Of a DNA stretch of 64,000 nucleotides, positions 40,250 through 49,602 are shown in pieces. The stretch is from an uncultured Eubacteriales bacterium (lineage in GTDB: Bacteria; Bacillota; Clostridia; Oscillospirales; Acutalibacteraceae): contig CAKSPR010000004.1 in NCBI GenBank assembly GCA_934486455.1, positions 4,835 to 68,834 of the forward strand, read 5' to 3'. Each line of letters begins with the position of its first letter. Position 1 is the first letter of the stretch. Under the pieces are notes generated by a model. It made no database searches. It worked only from the letters and a program-made list of their open reading frames with translations, and had not been told where the DNA came from. Both the position numbers and the translations under genes were made by a program.

Positions 40250-41169
40250 TGAAACTGAGAACCTTCCGTTACCTTCTTTCCGAAGGCTTTAAAAATGTGT
40301 GGTCCCACCGTCTTATGTCGGTGGCTTCCTCGGGCGTGCTTATGGCCTGTATGCTCATGATCGGAATTGTTTTTTCCATTTCGGCAAATATAGACAACTA
40401 TGTTTCGGAAATACAGAAAAACGCCGTCGTAATGGCCTTTTTCAAGGATGATGTTTCGAGGGAGGACGCTTTGGCGGCCACCGAATCCATAAAAAATCTC
40501 GACAACATAAGCAGTGTTAAATTCATTTCCAAGGAAGAGGGTCTTTCGAACCAGGAGGACTCCATGGGCGAGGAATACAAAGAGATTTTCGCCATTCTTC
40601 AAAACGACAATCCCCTTCCCGACGGTGTTCAGATAACCATTTCCGACCTTGAACAGTACAATCAAACGGTGGAATCCATACGGGCCGTAAACGGAATAGA
40701 CATCATCCGCCAGCGGGGAGACTATGTTGACCGGCTTGTGGCCATTCGCTCGGTCATCAGCATAATCGGCACGGGAGTTATTCTGCTGCTGCTCATCATT
40801 TCATTGGCCATTGTTTCAAACACAATCAAGATAACAATGTTCACCCGCAAGCTTGAGATAAACATTATGAAGGCGGTGGGAGCCACCAATCGGTTTATCC
40901 GCACCCCCTTTGTTATAGAGGGTATGCTTCTCGGCATAATCGCGGGCGTCGTCTCAACAGGCTTTCTCTACTTCATCTATAAGCTTGCGGAACAGACCCT
41001 CACGAGCTCCTTCTCGGGGCTTGGCGCGTTTGTGCCCTTCACCAAATTTGCTTTCCCGCTTCTCGGAGCGTTCATATTAATGGGTGCCCTTGTGGGGTCT
41101 ATCGGAAGCGCCATTTCAATCGGAAAATATTTAAGACACGAAGGGAGCGAGTTCAATGCAATCTTCTAA
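40249..41169 (+). CDS. ftsX: Cell-division permease FtsX
   Basis: 306-aa membrane partner of FtsE. One N-terminal helix (residues about 22-48), an extracellular domain of about 120 residues (GLSNQEDSMGEEY), then three C-terminal helices with the FtsX core (ISLAIVSNTIKITMFTRKLEI). The extracellular loop should bind the M23-type activator encoded next. Starts within the ftsE stop (TAATG), so strictly coupled. Confidence 0.95.
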   Translation: MKLRTFRYLLSEGFKNVWSHRLMSVASSGVLMACMLMIGIVFSISANIDNYVSEIQKNAVVMAFFKDDVSREDALAATESIKNLDNISSVKFISKEEGLSNQEDSMGEEYKEIFAILQNDNPLPDGVQITISDLEQYNQTVESIRAVNGIDIIRQRGDYVDRLVAIRSVISIIGTGVILLLLIISLAIVSNTIKITMFTRKLEINIMKAVGATNRFIRTPFVIEGMLLGIIAGVVSTGFLYFIYKLAEQTLTSSFSGLGAFVPFTKFAFPLLGAFILMGALVGSIGSAISIGKYLRHEGSEFNAIF

Positions 41170-42364
41170 GTTAAATTCGGGCAAACTGAAAATTGTGAAA
41201 ACGGCCGTTTCTTTTATTCTGACTCTTTCGCTTGTAATGACCTGCTTTTCGGCGAATTTTCTTTCGGCCGGGGCCGCAAGCTACCGCGAAAAGATAAACG
41301 AGCTTGAAGGCAAGCAGGCCAAGGTTAAGGAGCAGATAAACAGCCTTAAAAGCGACATAAGCGACCGGGAAAAGCTTAAAGACGCACTTCAGCAGGAGAT
41401 CGACACGGTGCAGGCGCAGATCGATGTTTATAACGGTCAGCTTACCGAGGTTGAAAACCGCCTTTCTCAGATCGAGGCTCAAAAGGTGCAAAAGCAAAAC
41501 GACCTTGAAAGCACAAAGCAGACCTTTATGACCCGCCTTCGCGCCATGTATGTGTCGGGAGACAATTCCATGCTCAACGTGCTTCTTTCGGCCAACGATT
41601 TCGGCGATTTTCTTTATCGCGATCAGCTTCTTTCCAGCGTTACCGATCACGACAACGCCATTATGGAACAGCTCAAGGCCGACATAAAGTCGGTTGAGGA
41701 GCTGGAAGCTCAGGCAAACGAAGAAAAGCAGGAAATACAGTCCATTAAATCCGAGGTCGACGCAAAGCGTTCCGAGCTCGGCGACCGTATGAAGGAAATG
41801 AACGCGGTTATCTCCGACCTTGAGGGTCAGAAATCCGGCCTTGAGGATCAGCTGGACGAATATGCCGCCGCCATCGACGAATTTGAGGCCAAAATTCAGG
41901 CCGAAGCCGCCGCGGCAGCAAAAAAGAACAACAGTTCTTCATCCCAAAGCCCGTCTTACAGCGGAGGCTCTCCCAATGCAGGCGGATGGGTGTGGCCCTG
42001 CCCCGGATTTTACTACATATCCTCTTATGTGGGTCCCCGCTGGGGAAGAACCCATAACGGCCTTGACATTGCCGGAGGAAGCATATACGGAAAGCCCATT
42101 GTTGCAGCCCGTGCCGGAACGGTCATCGACGCAGGCTGGAACAGCGGCGGATACGGCAACTATGTCATGATAAACCACGGCGACGGATTCATCACAATAT
42201 ACGGCCATATGTCAAGCGTTGCCGCCTATAACGGCCAGTCGGTTTCGGCAGGGCAGGTTATAGGATATGTGGGCAATTCCGGCCGCTCTACCGGTCCTCA
42301 TCTTCACTTTGAGGTAAGGCTCAACGGCAGTGTGGAAGACCCTCTCAACTATGTCAGCCGCTGA
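41156..42364 (+). CDS. Secreted coiled-coil M23 peptidase, EnvC/PcsB-like
   Basis: 402 aa. Signal peptide about 1-40 (ending SAGAAS). A long coiled coil about 42-250 (INELEGKQAKVKEQINSLKSD), a Ser-rich linker, then an M23 peptidase domain with zinc ligands in HNGLDIA and HLHFE and the middle His in IYGHMS. All ligands are present, so it may be an active endopeptidase and not only an activator like E. coli EnvC. It overlaps ftsX by 14 bases. Together ftsE-ftsX-M23 make the wall-splitting module of division. Confidence 0.93.
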   Translation: MQSSKLNSGKLKIVKTAVSFILTLSLVMTCFSANFLSAGAASYREKINELEGKQAKVKEQINSLKSDISDREKLKDALQQEIDTVQAQIDVYNGQLTEVENRLSQIEAQKVQKQNDLESTKQTFMTRLRAMYVSGDNSMLNVLLSANDFGDFLYRDQLLSSVTDHDNAIMEQLKADIKSVEELEAQANEEKQEIQSIKSEVDAKRSELGDRMKEMNAVISDLEGQKSGLEDQLDEYAAAIDEFEAKIQAEAAAAAKKNNSSSSQSPSYSGGSPNAGGWVWPCPGFYYISSYVGPRWGRTHNGLDIAGGSIYGKPIVAARAGTVIDAGWNSGGYGNYVMINHGDGFITIYGHMSSVAAYNGQSVSAGQVIGYVGNSGRSTGPHLHFEVRLNGSVEDPLNYVSR

Positions 42365-42479
42365 GCGAAAACAGCAAAAATCCGCAGTAGAAGTTTTTTG
42401 ACTTTCCGCTTGTGATTTTTGGTAATTTGCCGAAAGGCATTTGCAAAAATCTGATTTTTGCCGATATTTTAAATGAAAT

Positions 42480-42543
42480 ATTACCGACAGTATTAATTTC
42501 CTCGATTTTTCGATGCGCAATTTGACTGTCGGTAATTTTTTTT
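42480..42543 (+). terminator. Terminator of ftsEX-M23
   Basis: ATTACCGACAGT (42480-42491) and ACTGTCGGTAAT (42525-42536) form a 12-bp perfect stem around a 33-base loop, then seven T. Confidence 0.85.
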
Positions 42544-42564
42544 GAATTTTTTGTGACTTCCCCG

Positions 42565-42593
42565 TTGTATTTCGGCGGTGATTATGATATAAT
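42565..42593 (+). promoter_or_regulatory. Promoter of the livHMGF operon
   Basis: TTGTAT (42565-42570), 17 bases, TATAAT (42588-42593). Predicted start near 42600, which rules out an upstream in-frame start at 42608 for livH. Confidence 0.6.
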
Positions 42594-42646
42594 CCCTTTA
42601 TATAAAAATGTCCTGTTATCCGACAGACAAACAGAGGTGTATACAT

Positions 42647-43528
42647 TTGGATTTCTTATCAAATCTCATAAACGGCCTGAGCCTCGGAAGTATATATGCG
42701 GTTATCGCCCTTGGTTACACAATGGTTTACGGTATTGCAAAAATGCTTAACTTTGCTCACGGCGATGTTATAATGGTGGGCGGATACATAGTTTTCTCGG
42801 CCACTTCATATGCGGGACTCAACCCATATGTGGCGGTGCTCATCTCGATTATCTTCTGTACGCTCCTCGGTATGACCATCGAGCGGGTGGCTTACAAGCC
42901 GCTGAGAAATGCCTCTCCCCTTGCGGTGCTTATAACCGCCATCGGAGTGAGCTACCTGCTTCAAAACCTTGCTCTTCTCGTTTTCGGCGCACAGCCCAAG
43001 AACTTTACTTCGGTGGTTCCTCTCGAATCCATAAAGCTTTTCGACGGACAGCTCGTCATCTCGGGCGAGGCCATTGTCACAATTGCCGTAACGGTCATCA
43101 TAATGATTGCGCTTGTACTGTTCATAAATAAAACCCGTCCCGGCAACGCCATGCGGGCGGTTTCGGAAGACAGAGGCGCCGCTCAGCTTATGGGCGTTAA
43201 TGTTAACGGAACCATTGCTCTCACCTTTGCCATCGGCTCGGGCCTTGCGGCTGTGGCCGGCGTGCTGCTCTGCTCGACCTATTCAAACCTTTCTTCCACA
43301 ACCGGCGCAATGCCCGGAATCAAGGCCTTTGTCGCGGCGGTTTTCGGCGGCATCGGTTCTATTCCCGGCGCCATGATAGGCGGCGTGCTCATCGGTATAA
43401 TCGAAATTCTGGGCAGAGCATACATTTCTTCTCAGATGGCCGATGCCATAGTTTTTGCCGTGCTGATAATCGTTCTGGTGGTCAAGCCTACCGGTATTCT
43501 CGGCAAGAAAATTGACGAAAAGGTTTAA
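42647..43528 (+). CDS. livH: Branched-chain amino-acid ABC transporter permease LivH
   Basis: 293-aa inner-membrane permease with about eight helices. Typical opening NLINGLSLGSIYAVIALGYTMVYGI (split here: NGLSLGSIYAVIALGYTMVY) and the C-terminal GGIGSIPGAMIGG motif that contacts the ATPase. The start is TTG 42647 with AGAGGTG 7 bases upstream. First gene of livH-livM-livG-livF-kinase. Confidence 0.94.
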   Translation: MDFLSNLINGLSLGSIYAVIALGYTMVYGIAKMLNFAHGDVIMVGGYIVFSATSYAGLNPYVAVLISIIFCTLLGMTIERVAYKPLRNASPLAVLITAIGVSYLLQNLALLVFGAQPKNFTSVVPLESIKLFDGQLVISGEAIVTIAVTVIIMIALVLFINKTRPGNAMRAVSEDRGAAQLMGVNVNGTIALTFAIGSGLAAVAGVLLCSTYSNLSSTTGAMPGIKAFVAAVFGGIGSIPGAMIGGVLIGIIEILGRAYISSQMADAIVFAVLIIVLVVKPTGILGKKIDEKV

Positions 43529-43542
43529 GGAGGTCGGAAGTT

Positions 43543-44637
43543 TTGAAAAGCAAACTGTTAAAGCCATATACCAAAAGCAACTTCATCACCTACGGCATCC
43601 TGCTTGCGGCCTTCGTGATAATGCAGACCCTTTATTCAACCGGCAATCTTAAAAGCATGACCAAGGGACTTCTTGTTCCCATTTGTATGTACATCATTCT
43701 TGCCGTCTCCCTTAATCTGACGGTGGGTATCCTCGGAGAATTGAGCCTCGGCCACGCAGGATTTATGTGTATCGGCGCTTATACCAGCTCGATTTTTTCG
43801 GTGGTTATGCAGCATTCCATCCCCGAAAGCTACATCAGATTTCCCCTTGCACTGCTTATCGGCGGAATTTTCGCCGCCGTTTTCGGCGTGCTCATCGGAA
43901 TCCCCGTTCTCCGTCTTAAGGGCGACTACCTTGCGATTGTTACCCTCGCCTTCGGAGAAATTATTCAGAACTTTGCAAAATCCATCTATCTCGGCTATGA
44001 TAAAAACGGCATACATGCCTCTCTGACCTCGGCCACCGACATGGGTCTTGACCCGGTGGACGGCACCCTTCTGATAAACGGCCCCCAGGGAATTGAGGGC
44101 ACCCCCCACGATTCAAACTTTATCGTTGGATTTATTCTCGTATTTCTCACCGTAGTGATTTGCCTCAACTTTATCCATTCCCGCTCGGGACGGGCGGTCA
44201 TGGCCATCCGCGACAACCGCATTGCGGCCGAATCAATCGGTATAAATGTCGCCAAATATAAGCTCATTGCCTTCTCTCTTTCGGCATTCCTTGCCGGAAT
44301 CGCCGGTGTTCTTTATTCCCACAACCTAAGCATTTTGGCCGCATCCTCCAAAAACTTCGGCTATAATATGTCGATAATGATACTGGTCTTTGTGGTGCTC
44401 GGCGGAATGGGAAATATCCGCGGTTCGATAATCGCCGCAACCATTTTGACCGTACTGCCCGAGGTGCTTCGCGAGGTGGCCGACTACCGTATGCTTATCT
44501 ACGCTTTGGCTCTCATCATTATGATGATATTTACCTCAAACGAAACACTCATCGGCTATCGCCGGAGAGTCTTCGGGGCGGTTAAAAAAATCTTTGCAGG
44601 AAACAAGAAGGAGGCGGCTGATAATGTCAATGCTTAA
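43543..44637 (+). CDS. livM: Branched-chain amino-acid ABC transporter permease LivM
   Basis: 364-aa second permease subunit with about ten helices. Signature NLTVGILGELSLGHAGFM and ATPase-contact GGMGNIRGSI. Starts at TTG 43543 with AAGGAGG 8 bases upstream. Its tail overlaps livG by 14 bases. Confidence 0.94.
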   Translation: MKSKLLKPYTKSNFITYGILLAAFVIMQTLYSTGNLKSMTKGLLVPICMYIILAVSLNLTVGILGELSLGHAGFMCIGAYTSSIFSVVMQHSIPESYIRFPLALLIGGIFAAVFGVLIGIPVLRLKGDYLAIVTLAFGEIIQNFAKSIYLGYDKNGIHASLTSATDMGLDPVDGTLLINGPQGIEGTPHDSNFIVGFILVFLTVVICLNFIHSRSGRAVMAIRDNRIAAESIGINVAKYKLIAFSLSAFLAGIAGVLYSHNLSILAASSKNFGYNMSIMILVFVVLGGMGNIRGSIIAATILTVLPEVLREVADYRMLIYALALIIMMIFTSNETLIGYRRRVFGAVKKIFAGNKKEAADNVNA

Positions 44638-45382
44638 GATAACAAATTTGGGCATTTCTTTCGGCGGTCTTCGCGCGGTAGACGACTTTAATGTCGAAAT
44701 TGAAAAGGGTGAGCTTTACGGTCTCATCGGCCCTAACGGAGCGGGAAAAACCACCGTTTTCAACCTGCTTACCGGTGTTTACAAGCCCACCGACGGCACA
44801 ATAATTCTTGACGGCAAGAACATAACCGGCAAATCCACCGCCGAAATAAACCACGAGGGCATCGCCCGCACATTCCAAAACATCCGTCTGTTCAAACAGC
44901 TTTCGGTAATGGACAATGTTAAGGCGGGACTTCACAACCGCTATAAATACTCGGTGGCCACCGGGGTATTGCGTCTGCCTAAATTTTTTAAAACCGAAAA
45001 AGAAATGGACAGAGCGGCCATGGAGCTTCTGAAGGTGTTCGATCTCGATAAAGAGGCCTCCTACCTTGCCTCCAACCTGCCCTACGGTAAACAGAGAAAG
45101 CTTGAAATTGCCCGTGCCCTTGCCACAAACCCAAAGCTTCTTCTGCTCGATGAGCCGGCCGCCGGCATGAACCCCAACGAGACCCAGGAGCTTATGGACA
45201 CCATCAGATATATCCGCGACAAATTTGACATGACCATTCTGCTTATCGAGCACGACATGCGCCTTGTCAGCGGAATTTGCGAAAAGCTGACCGTGCTCAA
45301 CTTCGGTCAGGTGCTGGCCACCGGAACCACATCCGAGGTTCTTTCGGATCCCGCGGTCATCACGGCATACCTGGGCGAATAG
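44624..45382 (+). CDS. livG: Branched-chain amino-acid ABC transporter ATPase LivG
   Basis: 252-aa ATPase. Walker A GPNGAGKTT, signature LPYGKQRKLEIARA (the LSGGQ-equivalent typical of LivG), Walker B LLLLDEPAAGMNP, and H-loop LIEHDM. ATG 44624 follows AAGGAGG; a second ATG two codons later is possible. Confidence 0.94.
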   Translation: MSMLKITNLGISFGGLRAVDDFNVEIEKGELYGLIGPNGAGKTTVFNLLTGVYKPTDGTIILDGKNITGKSTAEINHEGIARTFQNIRLFKQLSVMDNVKAGLHNRYKYSVATGVLRLPKFFKTEKEMDRAAMELLKVFDLDKEASYLASNLPYGKQRKLEIARALATNPKLLLLDEPAAGMNPNETQELMDTIRYIRDKFDMTILLIEHDMRLVSGICEKLTVLNFGQVLATGTTSEVLSDPAVITAYLGE

Positions 45383-45395
45383 GAGGAGAGAAATT

Positions 45396-46106
45396 ATGGC
45401 TATGCTTGAAGTAAGAGACCTTGAAGTCTACTATGGCGTTATCAAGGCCATTAAAGGAATCTCCTTTGATGTTAACGAGGGTGAAATAATCGCCCTTATC
45501 GGTGCAAACGGCGCCGGAAAAACCACCATTCTCCACACCGTTACCGGCCTTATCACCCCTAAGCACGGATCGATAACCTTTTCCGGTCACAATCTTCTTA
45601 AAACCCCCGCCCACAAGATTGTTTCGCTGGGAATGGCTCATGTTCCCGAGGGACGAAGGGTTTTTGCCCAGCTTTCGGTGCTTGAAAACCTGAAGCTCGG
45701 CGCATATACCCGCAGGGACGCCGACGAGATTGCCGACAGCCTTAAAATGGTTTACAAGCGCTTCCCGAGACTTGAGGAGCGTAAAAATCAGTTGGCCGGA
45801 ACCCTTTCGGGCGGCGAACAGCAGATGCTGGCCATGGGACGCGCACTTATGTCCCGCCCCAAGATCATCCTTATGGATGAGCCTTCAATGGGTCTTTCGC
45901 CCATTCTGGTCAGCGAAATATTCAGCATAATTGAGGATATAAGCAAGGCCGGCACAACGGTTTTGCTTGTTGAACAAAATGCAAAAAAGGCCCTTGCCAT
46001 TGCCGACCGCGCCTATGTTCTTGAAACGGGCAACATCACCCTCGAGGGCGATGCTCACGAGCTTGCGGACAACGACTCAGTTAAAAAGGCATATCTGGGC
46101 GAATAA
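45396..46106 (+). CDS. livF: Branched-chain amino-acid ABC transporter ATPase LivF
   Basis: 236-aa second ATPase. Walker A GANGAGKTT, signature LSGGEQQMLAMGRA, Walker B IILMDEPSMGLSP, and LVEQNA in place of the usual H-loop histidine, which is normal for LivF. Thirteen bases after livG; AGGAGG precedes the ATG. Confidence 0.95.
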   Translation: MAMLEVRDLEVYYGVIKAIKGISFDVNEGEIIALIGANGAGKTTILHTVTGLITPKHGSITFSGHNLLKTPAHKIVSLGMAHVPEGRRVFAQLSVLENLKLGAYTRRDADEIADSLKMVYKRFPRLEERKNQLAGTLSGGEQQMLAMGRALMSRPKIILMDEPSMGLSPILVSEIFSIIEDISKAGTTVLLVEQNAKKALAIADRAYVLETGNITLEGDAHELADNDSVKKAYLGE

Positions 46107-46142
46107 TTTTATTAACTATATTTTCGGAAAGGTGGATGTTTT

Positions 46143-46766
46143 ATGACAAAGAATGTTATTACCATTTCGAGAAAATACGGCAGCCTCGGCAGAGATATGG
46201 GAGTTGCCCTGTCTGAAATTTACGGAATCGAATATTACGACAAGGATCTCATAAAAATCGCGTCGGAAGAAACCGGAGTTCACGAATCTCTTTTCGGCAA
46301 GGCCGACGAGAAAATCAACGGCTCCTTCTTTATCAAGCGAAGCGGCGCATATAAAGGCACTGTCGAGCCTCCCACAAGCGCAGACTATACCTCCGACAAA
46401 AATATCTTCAGCCTCCAGGCCGAGGTCATCAAGCGCTTGGCAGAGCGGGAATCCTGCATCATTATCGGACGCTGCGCCGGTTATGTTTTAAAGGATTTCG
46501 ATAATGTCTGTAACATCTTTTTATACGGCTCGGAGGAATTTTGCGTCAACAACATCGCAAAGCGCTATGCCCTTTCGAAAAAAGAAGCCGAAAGGCTTTC
46601 GGAGCAGGTCACAAGACAGCGTTCCCAATACTATAAATACTACACCGGCAAAGAATGGATGGACGCCGACAACTATGACCTTTGCGTAGACATAAGCCGC
46701 ATGGGCTTTGACAAGGCCGTTGAGCTTATAAAATCCTACCTCGAAATTGTTGGATTTAAAAAATAA
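46143..46766 (+). CDS. Cytidylate kinase-like family protein
   Basis: 207-aa P-loop kinase of the cytidylate kinase-like family (PF13189). The N-terminus ITISRKYGSLGRDMG is the family's variant P-loop region, with YYDKDLI, IIIGRCAGYVL and a Lid-like RQRSQYYKYYTG. True substrate unknown. It is 36 bases after livF and before the operon terminator, so it is probably co-transcribed with the amino-acid importer. Confidence 0.82.
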   Translation: MTKNVITISRKYGSLGRDMGVALSEIYGIEYYDKDLIKIASEETGVHESLFGKADEKINGSFFIKRSGAYKGTVEPPTSADYTSDKNIFSLQAEVIKRLAERESCIIIGRCAGYVLKDFDNVCNIFLYGSEEFCVNNIAKRYALSKKEAERLSEQVTRQRSQYYKYYTGKEWMDADNYDLCVDISRMGFDKAVELIKSYLEIVGFKK

Positions 46767-46770
46767 AAAC

Positions 46771-46816
46771 AGCTCCGTAGCTTGAGGTCTGCATGCCTAA
46801 ACTACGGAGCTTTAAT
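46771..46816. terminator. Bidirectional terminator between the liv operon and a convergent gene
   Basis: AGCTCCGTAG (46771-46780) and CTACGGAGCT (46802-46811) with a 21-base loop. T-rich flanks occur on both sides (TTAATT on plus, GTTTTTA on minus). Confidence 0.75.
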
Positions 46817-46831
46817 TAACTTTTACGGTTA

Positions 46832-47155
46832 TCAATAATTGATGACCATACACATAGCCGCCGTGATGATGTAAAGGGCTATGCTGACAAACTTGAATAT
46901 CTGATATTTTGTTATGGAAATTCCGTCGTCGTTAACGGTGGCAACCGCCTTGACATATGTCACGAAAAGGAATATGTAAAAGGGCGCAAAGATGAAGCAG
47001 AGGTAGCCGTTAATGCTCGGGATGAACATTATGGCCACATTTATGGCGATAATAATGGCCTGAAGAACCATTGTTACGGCAAAAGCCTTGCGCCGCTTGC
47101 CGTTCATCGTAGTTTCCTTTTCGATAATGGGATCTCCGTATTTATCATATTTCAT
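46832..47155 (-). CDS. Small membrane protein of unknown function
   Basis: 107 aa with three predicted membrane helices (AFAVTMVLQAIIIAINVAIM, GYLCFIFAPFYIFLFVTYV, FKFVSIALYIITAAMCMVI) after a charged N-terminus. No family recognised. ATG 47155 has GGGAG 9 bases upstream. Divergent from trmK. Confidence 0.7.
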   Translation of the reverse strand: MKYDKYGDPIIEKETTMNGKRRKAFAVTMVLQAIIIAINVAIMFIPSINGYLCFIFAPFYIFLFVTYVKAVATVNDDGISITKYQIFKFVSIALYIITAAMCMVINY

Positions 47156-47218
47156 TTTAATCAACTCCCGAAGGACAATATAACATACAGATTGAAAAAA
47201 ATCAATCCCGAGGTGTAT

Positions 47219-47911
47219 ATGAACGCGAAAAAACTTTCAAGCCGTCTTGCTCTTGCCGCCGATTTTGTGACCGAAAATGCCGCCGTCGCCGACATCGGTA
47301 CCGACCACGGCAGCCTTCCCATATTTCTTGTGAGCAGCGGAAAATGCCCAAAAGCCATTGCTTCCGACCTGCGGGAGGGTCCCCTTGCGTCGGCAAAAAG
47401 CAACATAAAAACGGCGGGACTATCAAATGTCATTGAAACAAGGCTTTCGGACGGACTGAAAAGCATAAAAAAGGATGAATTCGACGAGGCGGTCATGGCC
47501 GGAATGGGTGGAATACTCATCTGCGAAATACTTGAAAGCTGCCCTTACAGAGAAAGCAAGGCCTTTATACTCCAGCCCATGTCCGACCCCGACATTTTGC
47601 GGCGGTGGCTTTACAAAAACGGCTTTGAAATAACAAGGGAACGGGCGGTTTGCGAGGGCAAGCGGGTATATGTGGTCATGCGGGCCGAGTACAGCGGAAA
47701 GAGTCGGAAACTAACCGATTATGAGGCCTTTGTCGGCACTCTTTGCAAAAGCCCCAAGTGTGCGGAATTTGAATATTTCAAAAAGCTTTCGAGAACTCTT
47801 GAAAAGCAGATAAGGGGGCAAAGCGGCACCGGCGCCGACACTTCGGCTCTTAAATCGCTGAAAGAACAAATCGACAGCCTGATAAACGACGGTGCAAAAA
47901 GCCGGGCCTGA
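47219..47911 (+). CDS. trmK: tRNA (adenine22-N1)-methyltransferase
   Basis: 230-aa SAM-dependent enzyme that makes m1A22 in tRNA. SAM motif VADIGTDHGSLPI near residue 23, catalytic-face MAGMGGILICEIL, and FILQPMSDPDILRRWL. The helical C-terminal part (residues 160-230) is a coiled coil as in the family. ATG 47219 is preceded by GAGG at 5 bases. trmK followed by a Nif3-like gene is a conserved Firmicute pair. Confidence 0.93.
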   Translation: MNAKKLSSRLALAADFVTENAAVADIGTDHGSLPIFLVSSGKCPKAIASDLREGPLASAKSNIKTAGLSNVIETRLSDGLKSIKKDEFDEAVMAGMGGILICEILESCPYRESKAFILQPMSDPDILRRWLYKNGFEITRERAVCEGKRVYVVMRAEYSGKSRKLTDYEAFVGTLCKSPKCAEFEYFKKLSRTLEKQIRGQSGTGADTSALKSLKEQIDSLINDGAKSRA

Positions 47912-48020
47912 CCCGACAAGCAACCGACGAAATTCCGGCAAAGCAATCGAACAAACGGCGGCAGTAAGGCTCTCTGCGCCGAAGCATAAAAAGCACAACA
48001 TAAAAATATGAGGTGAAAGT

Positions 48021-48782
48021 ATGAAGGTTATTGACATTTTGGAATTTATAGATTCCTTTGCCCCCTTTAATACCGCCCTGCCCTTCGACAATGCGGGACT
48101 GCTTGTGGGGGACGGGCAAAGAGAAATAAACAAGATCGGTGCGGTGCTTGATGTCACCGCCCAAGCGGTGGAATATGCCGTCCAAAACGGCATTGACCTG
48201 ATAGTCAGCCACCATCCCGTTATTTTTAATCCCCTCAAACGGCTTCAGACCGACAGCGTGCCCTACCTTCTTGCCAAGCACGACATTGCCGTCATCTCGG
48301 CACACACCAACCTCGACGCGGCAAGGGGCGGAGTAAACGACGCGCTGGCAAAGGCACTGGAGCTTGAAAACATCGCTCCTCTCGCCGAAAACGACGGTGA
48401 CGACTTTCCCCCAATAGGCAGAACTGGCACATTAAAGCGGCCCATGTCCGACCGCGATTTTGCGAAATTCGTTGCAGAAAAGCTCTCAACAAAAGCAAAG
48501 ACCGTGCTAAGCGGCAAGGAAATAGCCAAGGTTGCTCTTTGCGGCGGCGCAGGGGAGGATTTCATTACCCCCGCCCTTAAAGCCGGCGCAGACGCCCTTG
48601 TCACCTCCGATGTAAAGCATCATAATCTGCTGCTTGCAAAGTCCCTCGGCCTTTGCCTGATAGACGCGGGACATTTTGAAACCGAGAATGTCGTTGTCCC
48701 GATCTTGGCCGAAAAGCTGGCCGCCTTCTCGGCCACCGAAACGGTCATCATCCCCCAGTTTCCCCCCGCCGTGTGGTTTTGA
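48021..48782 (+). CDS. Nif3-like dinuclear metal protein (DUF34)
   Basis: 253 aa. Metal-site motifs VSHHPVIFNPLK, SAHTNLDAARGGVND and IDAGHFETE are present. This is the short form without the inserted PII-like domain of YqfO. The family may act as GTP cyclohydrolase-like or as a metal chaperone; function unsettled. RBS GAGGTGA. Same transcript as trmK probably, with a 109-base gap. Confidence 0.9.
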   Translation: MKVIDILEFIDSFAPFNTALPFDNAGLLVGDGQREINKIGAVLDVTAQAVEYAVQNGIDLIVSHHPVIFNPLKRLQTDSVPYLLAKHDIAVISAHTNLDAARGGVNDALAKALELENIAPLAENDGDDFPPIGRTGTLKRPMSDRDFAKFVAEKLSTKAKTVLSGKEIAKVALCGGAGEDFITPALKAGADALVTSDVKHHNLLLAKSLGLCLIDAGHFETENVVVPILAEKLAAFSATETVIIPQFPPAVWF

Positions 48783-48820
48783 TTGTTAAGCTGTCACCCG
48801 GTAATTTTTGATTTAATTTG

Positions 48821-48853
48821 ACAAAAAAAAGAGGACTCGCAGTGAGTCCTCTT
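48821..48853 (-). terminator. Terminator of the transaldolase gene, also usable from the plus strand
   Basis: AAGAGGACTC (48829-48838), loop GCAGT, GAGTCCTCTT (48844-48853). On the minus strand six further T follow (48828-48823); on plus, TTGATTTTT. It lies between convergent genes. Confidence 0.85.
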
Positions 48854-48871
48854 TTGATTTTTGTGCTTTGA

Positions 48872-49519
48872 TTATTTAGGAACCTTTTCCCAGTCCTTGA
48901 GGAAGCCTTCAACGGCTCTGGCGGAGTTGGGGTTGGTAGCCATCTGCATAACAACCTTGAAGGGCATGGTGGCAATGTCGGTGCCCATTCTGGCAAGCTC
49001 GGCAACGTGACCGGGATGACGGACCGATGCGGCAACGATCTTGGTGTCGATGCCCTGAGCGTCGAAGATCTCGCGAATCTCGGCAACGAGGTTAAGTCCG
49101 TTTTCGCCGATGTCGTCCATACGGCCGACGAAGGGAGCAACATAGGAAGCGCCTGCGTTGGCGGCAAGAATAGCCTGGCAGGAGGAGAAAACAACCGTGT
49201 TGCAGACGGTGATACCCTCGGAAGAAAGGGTCTTAACGGCCTTGAGTCCTTCGGGGATCATGGGGATCTTGACAACGATGTTCTTGCTCTTTGCGGCAAG
49301 CTTTCTGCCTTCTTCGATCATTCCCTCGGCGTCAACGCTGAGAACCTCGGCAAAAACGGGGCCGTCGGTAATGATTGCGGTGATGTCGGTGAGAAGATCG
49401 TCAAACTTTCTGTTTTCTCTTGATATGATCGAGGGGTTGGTGGTTACACCGGTGATGGCGCCCATATCATAAGCGGTTTTGATCTGCTCGATATTTGCGC
49501 TGTCGAGAAAGATTTTCAT
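48872..49519 (-). CDS. fsa: Fructose-6-phosphate aldolase/transaldolase family protein (small TalC type)
   Basis: 215-aa TIM-barrel class I aldolase. MKIFLDSANI at the start, TGVTTNPSII, Schiff-base lysine in NIVVKIPM (about residue 84), and ASVRHPGHV. Small TalC proteins act either as transaldolases or as aldolases on fructose 6-phosphate; sequence alone does not separate them. ATG 49519 follows GGAGG at 8 bases. It lies 83 bases after the SorE-like gene; a GC-rich hairpin in the gap lacks a T run. Confidence 0.9.
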   Translation of the reverse strand: MKIFLDSANIEQIKTAYDMGAITGVTTNPSIISRENRKFDDLLTDITAIITDGPVFAEVLSVDAEGMIEEGRKLAAKSKNIVVKIPMIPEGLKAVKTLSSEGITVCNTVVFSSCQAILAANAGASYVAPFVGRMDDIGENGLNLVAEIREIFDAQGIDTKIVAASVRHPGHVAELARMGTDIATMPFKVVMQMATNPNSARAVEGFLKDWEKVPK

Positions 49520-49602
49520 TTTAATTTCCTCCAATATTACAATTGACCTTTTCCCGCTTTAAGGGCCGGCCTTTTTTTCGGGAAAGGCTTAATTTAAACA
49601 AA

